Below the pieces are notes generated by a model. That model was not told where the DNA came from and ran no database searches. It saw only the letters and a program-made list of their open reading frames with translations. A stretch of DNA of 10,056 bases, taken from NCBI GenBank assembly GCA_003024985.2, contig PXIH01S0012560.1, one strand, 5' to 3'. The DNA comes from Euperipatoides rowelli (taxonomy: Eukaryota; Onychophora; Udeonychophora; Euonychophora; Peripatopsidae). Shown here piece by piece: positions 7,755 to 10,056 of this stretch (positions within the stretch are counted from its first letter, which is position 1; each line of letters begins with the position of its first letter). A program made the position numbers and the translations under genes.

Positions 7755-8156
7755 GTAAGAAATAATGCTAAACATTCCAGTTTCTTTTTTTTTTATCAAT
7801 TCTTCAGAAAAAAATGCCTGTTAAATGTGTGATGCAATAATAATCAAAATCAAAAGCATTTCCACTTCCACAAACTTCCTAAACATTATAAAATTAGAAA
7901 CTATTGGATAAAAAATATTAAATGTGGGTAGCATGAATTCTGACAAAATATAGATTTTTTTTTTTAAATTTAGTTTTGGAATTACGATGTAGGCATTTAA
8001 TAAATAAATGTATTTAATTTTTGTGAAAATTTCATATGTTTTATTTATTTATTTATATTGTTTATGCCTCTGCTTTACAACAGAATGTAGCTATATGTAT
8101 ATGATATTTCTTAATACATTTATGGAGTGGGTATATGTCATATATTTCCATTACAG
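7755..8156. other. AT-rich stretch, intron in the tentative gene model
   Basis: It begins GTAAGA and ends ATTACAG, and contains T-rich runs and TTTATTTATTTATTTA near 8040. No other feature is seen. Confidence 0.35.
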
Positions 8157-8299
8157 TCCTTGCAAGGCTAGCTGAATCTCTATCCGTATCATGTCCAGAT
8201 CTGGGCAGCTTTGTTCACACTGGTTCATATAAATATGATTATACACCTCTCTCAACTCCAGAATTTGACATTTTAAGTGTCATATTAAATAATAAATCA
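8157..8299 (+). CDS. Likely exon of an unrecognised protein-coding gene
   Basis: It follows the acceptor ttccattacag (AG at 8155-8156), with a branch-site-like cttaat about 45 bases upstream. It ends before GTAAGC at 8300, after a whole codon (TCA). The open frame reads LARLAESLSVSCPDLGSF, then VHTGSYKYDYTPLSTPEFDI, then LSVILNNKS. Base composition is clearly less AT-rich than both flanks, and amino-acid use is ordinary for a globular protein, unlike other open frames here. An ATG at 8135 lies before the acceptor and would translate intron, and the open frame running on to 8356 becomes AT-rich, so the exon boundaries given are preferred. No known domain is recognised. A following exon beginning on a codon boundary is required; a weak candidate acceptor is at 8407 (open to a stop at 8498-8500). 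It could also be a pseudogene or transposon fragment. Confidence 0.42.
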
Positions 8300-9004
8300 G
8301 TAAGCTATGTAATTAACAAAAAGGTAGAATTCGAGAGTTTTTTAAAAAATCAGTAACTTTTAAGAACTGTACAACTGCTTTATTTTTACCCGTTTGATTT
8401 GTATTAGCGGAGTAAATTCTATACCTATAGTGACATAAACTCAATGTCATCAGTTTTGCATCTTGTATTTTTGTGTGTGTACACTTCAACAAATATTTAA
8501 AATATTAATTTAAAATTAAGGGAACATACTGTAAAATTTATTTTTAAAATGAAAAATTCATGAATTATTTGGATACCTTTTCTATATGTATTAATTAAAT
8601 TTCTGGTGGTAGTATGTATACCTTTAAGATTATATACATAGCATTTTAAAATTATATAAAAATTAAATGATAAAAAAATAAAAAAAAAAATTAAAATTTA
8701 AAGGCAGTTATTTACACCTTGGTTTATCGCTAAATAACCAAACATGGGATGGGATTTAGCTGCTTAAAACCATTTTTTTGTCCACCTTTGATTCTTTTAT
8801 AGAATGGCAAAATCTTTTGTTGTTGACATGGCTATTGTAGTGTCTATACAGTAGCAAACGTGCCACATTATTAAAAGCCATATAACATAGTCACTAGCTT
8901 CGCTCTGAAATTCACCTGTGCACAAATCTTGCAGTGTTCTACGCTAGTGGCGGCAACAGGACATATGTCAAGCAAAATGCATTAAATGCCGTCAGTTGTT
9001 ATCA
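8300..9004. other. AT-rich stretch with no supported gene
   Basis: It starts with a donor-like GTAAGC. ATGTCATCAGT at 8444-8454 is an 11-base reverse complement of the left end of the MITE-like element at 9005. A short GC-richer patch around 8935-8975 has no usable reading frame. A small hairpin, CAGTTG-ttat-CAACTG, spans 8993-9008 and runs into that element. Confidence 0.4.
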
Positions 9005-9322
9005 ACTGATGACATATTTTTGCCATCAATTAAAAAAATAATAAAAAAAAAACTTTAGCTGCTGCTGTCTGAATTTCTGTAGATTAATTTTTAATCGCAC
9101 TAACAGTTTACAAAATTCTAGTGATTCGATTCATTCTCAGTATGACCTTTGCTTATACAACTTTAGAAATAAAATTAAAAAAAAAAGATTACATTATTCT
9201 TAGTTTAACTATAATTTTGACAATGTACAGGTTATTAAAGTTTTTATATTTTTCTATTTGCCACTGGAATATTGCATATGCCACCAGTGTGCTTTAACTG
9301 ATGGCAAGATTTCACCATCAGT
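9005..9322. mobile_element. MITE-like element with 30-bp inverted ends
   Basis: The left end (9005-9034, beginning ACTGATGACAT and containing TTGCCATCAATTAAA) is the reverse complement of the right end (9293-9322, TTTAACTGATGGCAAG... ACCATCAGT) at 23 of 30 positions. The right terminal sequence is itself a hairpin: ACTGATGG pairs with CCATCAGT around 10 bases. The 318-bp interior is AT-rich, has no coding capacity and carries a second small inverted repeat, CACTGG/CCAGTG (9262-9289). I could not identify a target-site duplication, so the superfamily is unknown. Confidence 0.55.
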
Positions 9323-9393
9323 CTAAAAACTTAGTGTCAAGGCCTGTCTTGTATTTATACACTAACAAATATGCCTACATATGTGTATTCCAG

Positions 9394-9440
9394 CAGTGTT
9401 TTTCAAACTCGGACCGTAACCCATGGTGGGTCGTAAAATA
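9394..9440 (+). mobile_element. hAT-type transposon end (terminal inverted repeat)
   Basis: CAGTGTTTTTCAAACTCGG, then ACCGTAACCCATGGTGGGTC resembles the well-known hAT (Charlie-like) terminus of the form CAGTGTTTCTCAAAC..GG.CCGCGACCCA..GGTGGGTCG. The C and G positions that differ are those expected from CpG decay. The matching right end is not visible before the next element at 9965, so the copy is either longer than the window or truncated. The 8 bases before it (tattccag) would be the target duplication. No transposase frame follows. Confidence 0.55.
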
Positions 9441-9964
9441 AATATAATGTCAGGGTTTAAATTATCAGGATTTTGAACTGTCTGGTTTGCAATATCGGGC
9501 TTTTGAAGTAGATGCAAAGCTAATTAGTATGTTAGTAAATCAGATAATTAATATACTTTTGATTTTAAAAATAAAATTAATTTTTATATATTCTAATTAA
9601 GCTTAATTTATATACATATTTTTATAATAAATATACAGTATCATGAAATTGATAATGAATATTGAAAGAGAAGTTTAATAATTGATTGATAGCCTATAAA
9701 TGTCTTTTTTACCTTTAATTAGAGTTTTAAAAAAAACTTCTATTGTGGATCTTTACTGCAAGGCAACCACCAATATCACAGTGTTAACATTTAGATTGAA
9801 AAAGAACCAACAATATTATAATACATTAAATTATTTTAATATGAGTATACAGATCAGAATTATACAGTTTCCCCTAACTATTCTCTCTAGCGACAATATA
9901 ACAAAAATTTCAAAAGGAGAGTTGGAGATCCATTTGTAAACTTTAACTATTGTATATGGCAGCA
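9441..9964. other. AT-rich interior following the hAT end
   Basis: No recognisable transposase. A 79-codon open frame from 9700 to 9939 has an Asn/Ile/Leu/Lys-rich composition typical of translated AT-rich DNA, no splice signals and no domain I know, and is not supported as a gene. Confidence 0.4.
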
Positions 9965-10056
9965 CAGGGGTGCAAAATATTTTCAGGCAAACAAATTTCC
10001 CCAGAACATTGAATTATTTTGCCAAAATTTCCCCATCATTTTCCCCAAGGTCGTTC
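9965..10056 (+). mobile_element. Second hAT-type end with repeated TTTCCCC motifs, cut by the window edge
   Basis: CAGGGGTGCAAAATATTTTC is of the CAGGGGTG(C/T)..AAA type that begins many animal hAT elements. Just inside it, AATTTCCCCA occurs at 9994-10003 and 10025-10034, and TTTTCCCCAA at 10039-10048. Such regularly repeated short motifs are expected at hAT ends, where the transposase binds. The rest of the element lies outside the window. Confidence 0.45.

Noticed and set aside
9700-9939. Plus-strand open frame of 79 codons
   Set aside because: Asn/Ile/Leu/Lys-rich, low-complexity translation with no domain or splice signals.
1-10056. CRISPR array, bacterial operon or phage-type system
   Set aside because: There are no short regular repeats with unique spacers and no ribosome-binding-site-led genes; the content is eukaryotic repeats.

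Overview
This is a visibly AT-rich stretch of animal nuclear DNA. It carries long A/T homopolymers, AATAAA signals and GT..AG splice-type signals, but no bacterial gene organisation, tRNA or rRNA. Two kinds of evidence point to a metazoan: a decayed non-LTR (LINE) retrotransposon with the conserved C-terminal region of the CR1/L2/jockey-like group, and terminal sequences resembling animal hAT transposons. The species cannot be told from the sequence.

Layout. (1) 1-282 minus: a 5'-truncated LINE relic with two frameshifts. It abuts (2) 287-875, a tandem array of about 4.4 units of 128-134 bp. The array is followed by a poly(A)-signal/A-tract arrangement at 913-950. (3) 1703-1838: two hairpin-forming segments. 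(4) 2101-2280 and 2958-2995: diverged, inverted relatives of the tandem repeat. (5) 2366-2729: a block packed with palindromes, including a 93-nt hairpin that resembles a pre-miRNA or small MITE. (6) 4435-4605: a short reading frame with a helix-turn-helix-like peptide, probably a transposase remnant. (7) 6863-7603: a near-complete palindrome (foldback element) of about 740 bp, the most striking structure here. (8) 6382-8299: a tentative three-exon gene fragment whose first intron would contain the foldback. (9) 9005-9322: a MITE-like element. (10) 9394 and 9965: two hAT-type terminal sequences facing rightwards, the second running off the window.

Most of the window is therefore repeat and intergenic or intronic DNA. 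Only the 7693-7754 and 8157-8299 segments look like host coding exons. Their splice phases agree with each other and with a possible ATG-containing exon at 6382-6416, but I do not recognise the protein, so this model is a hypothesis. No complete gene is present.
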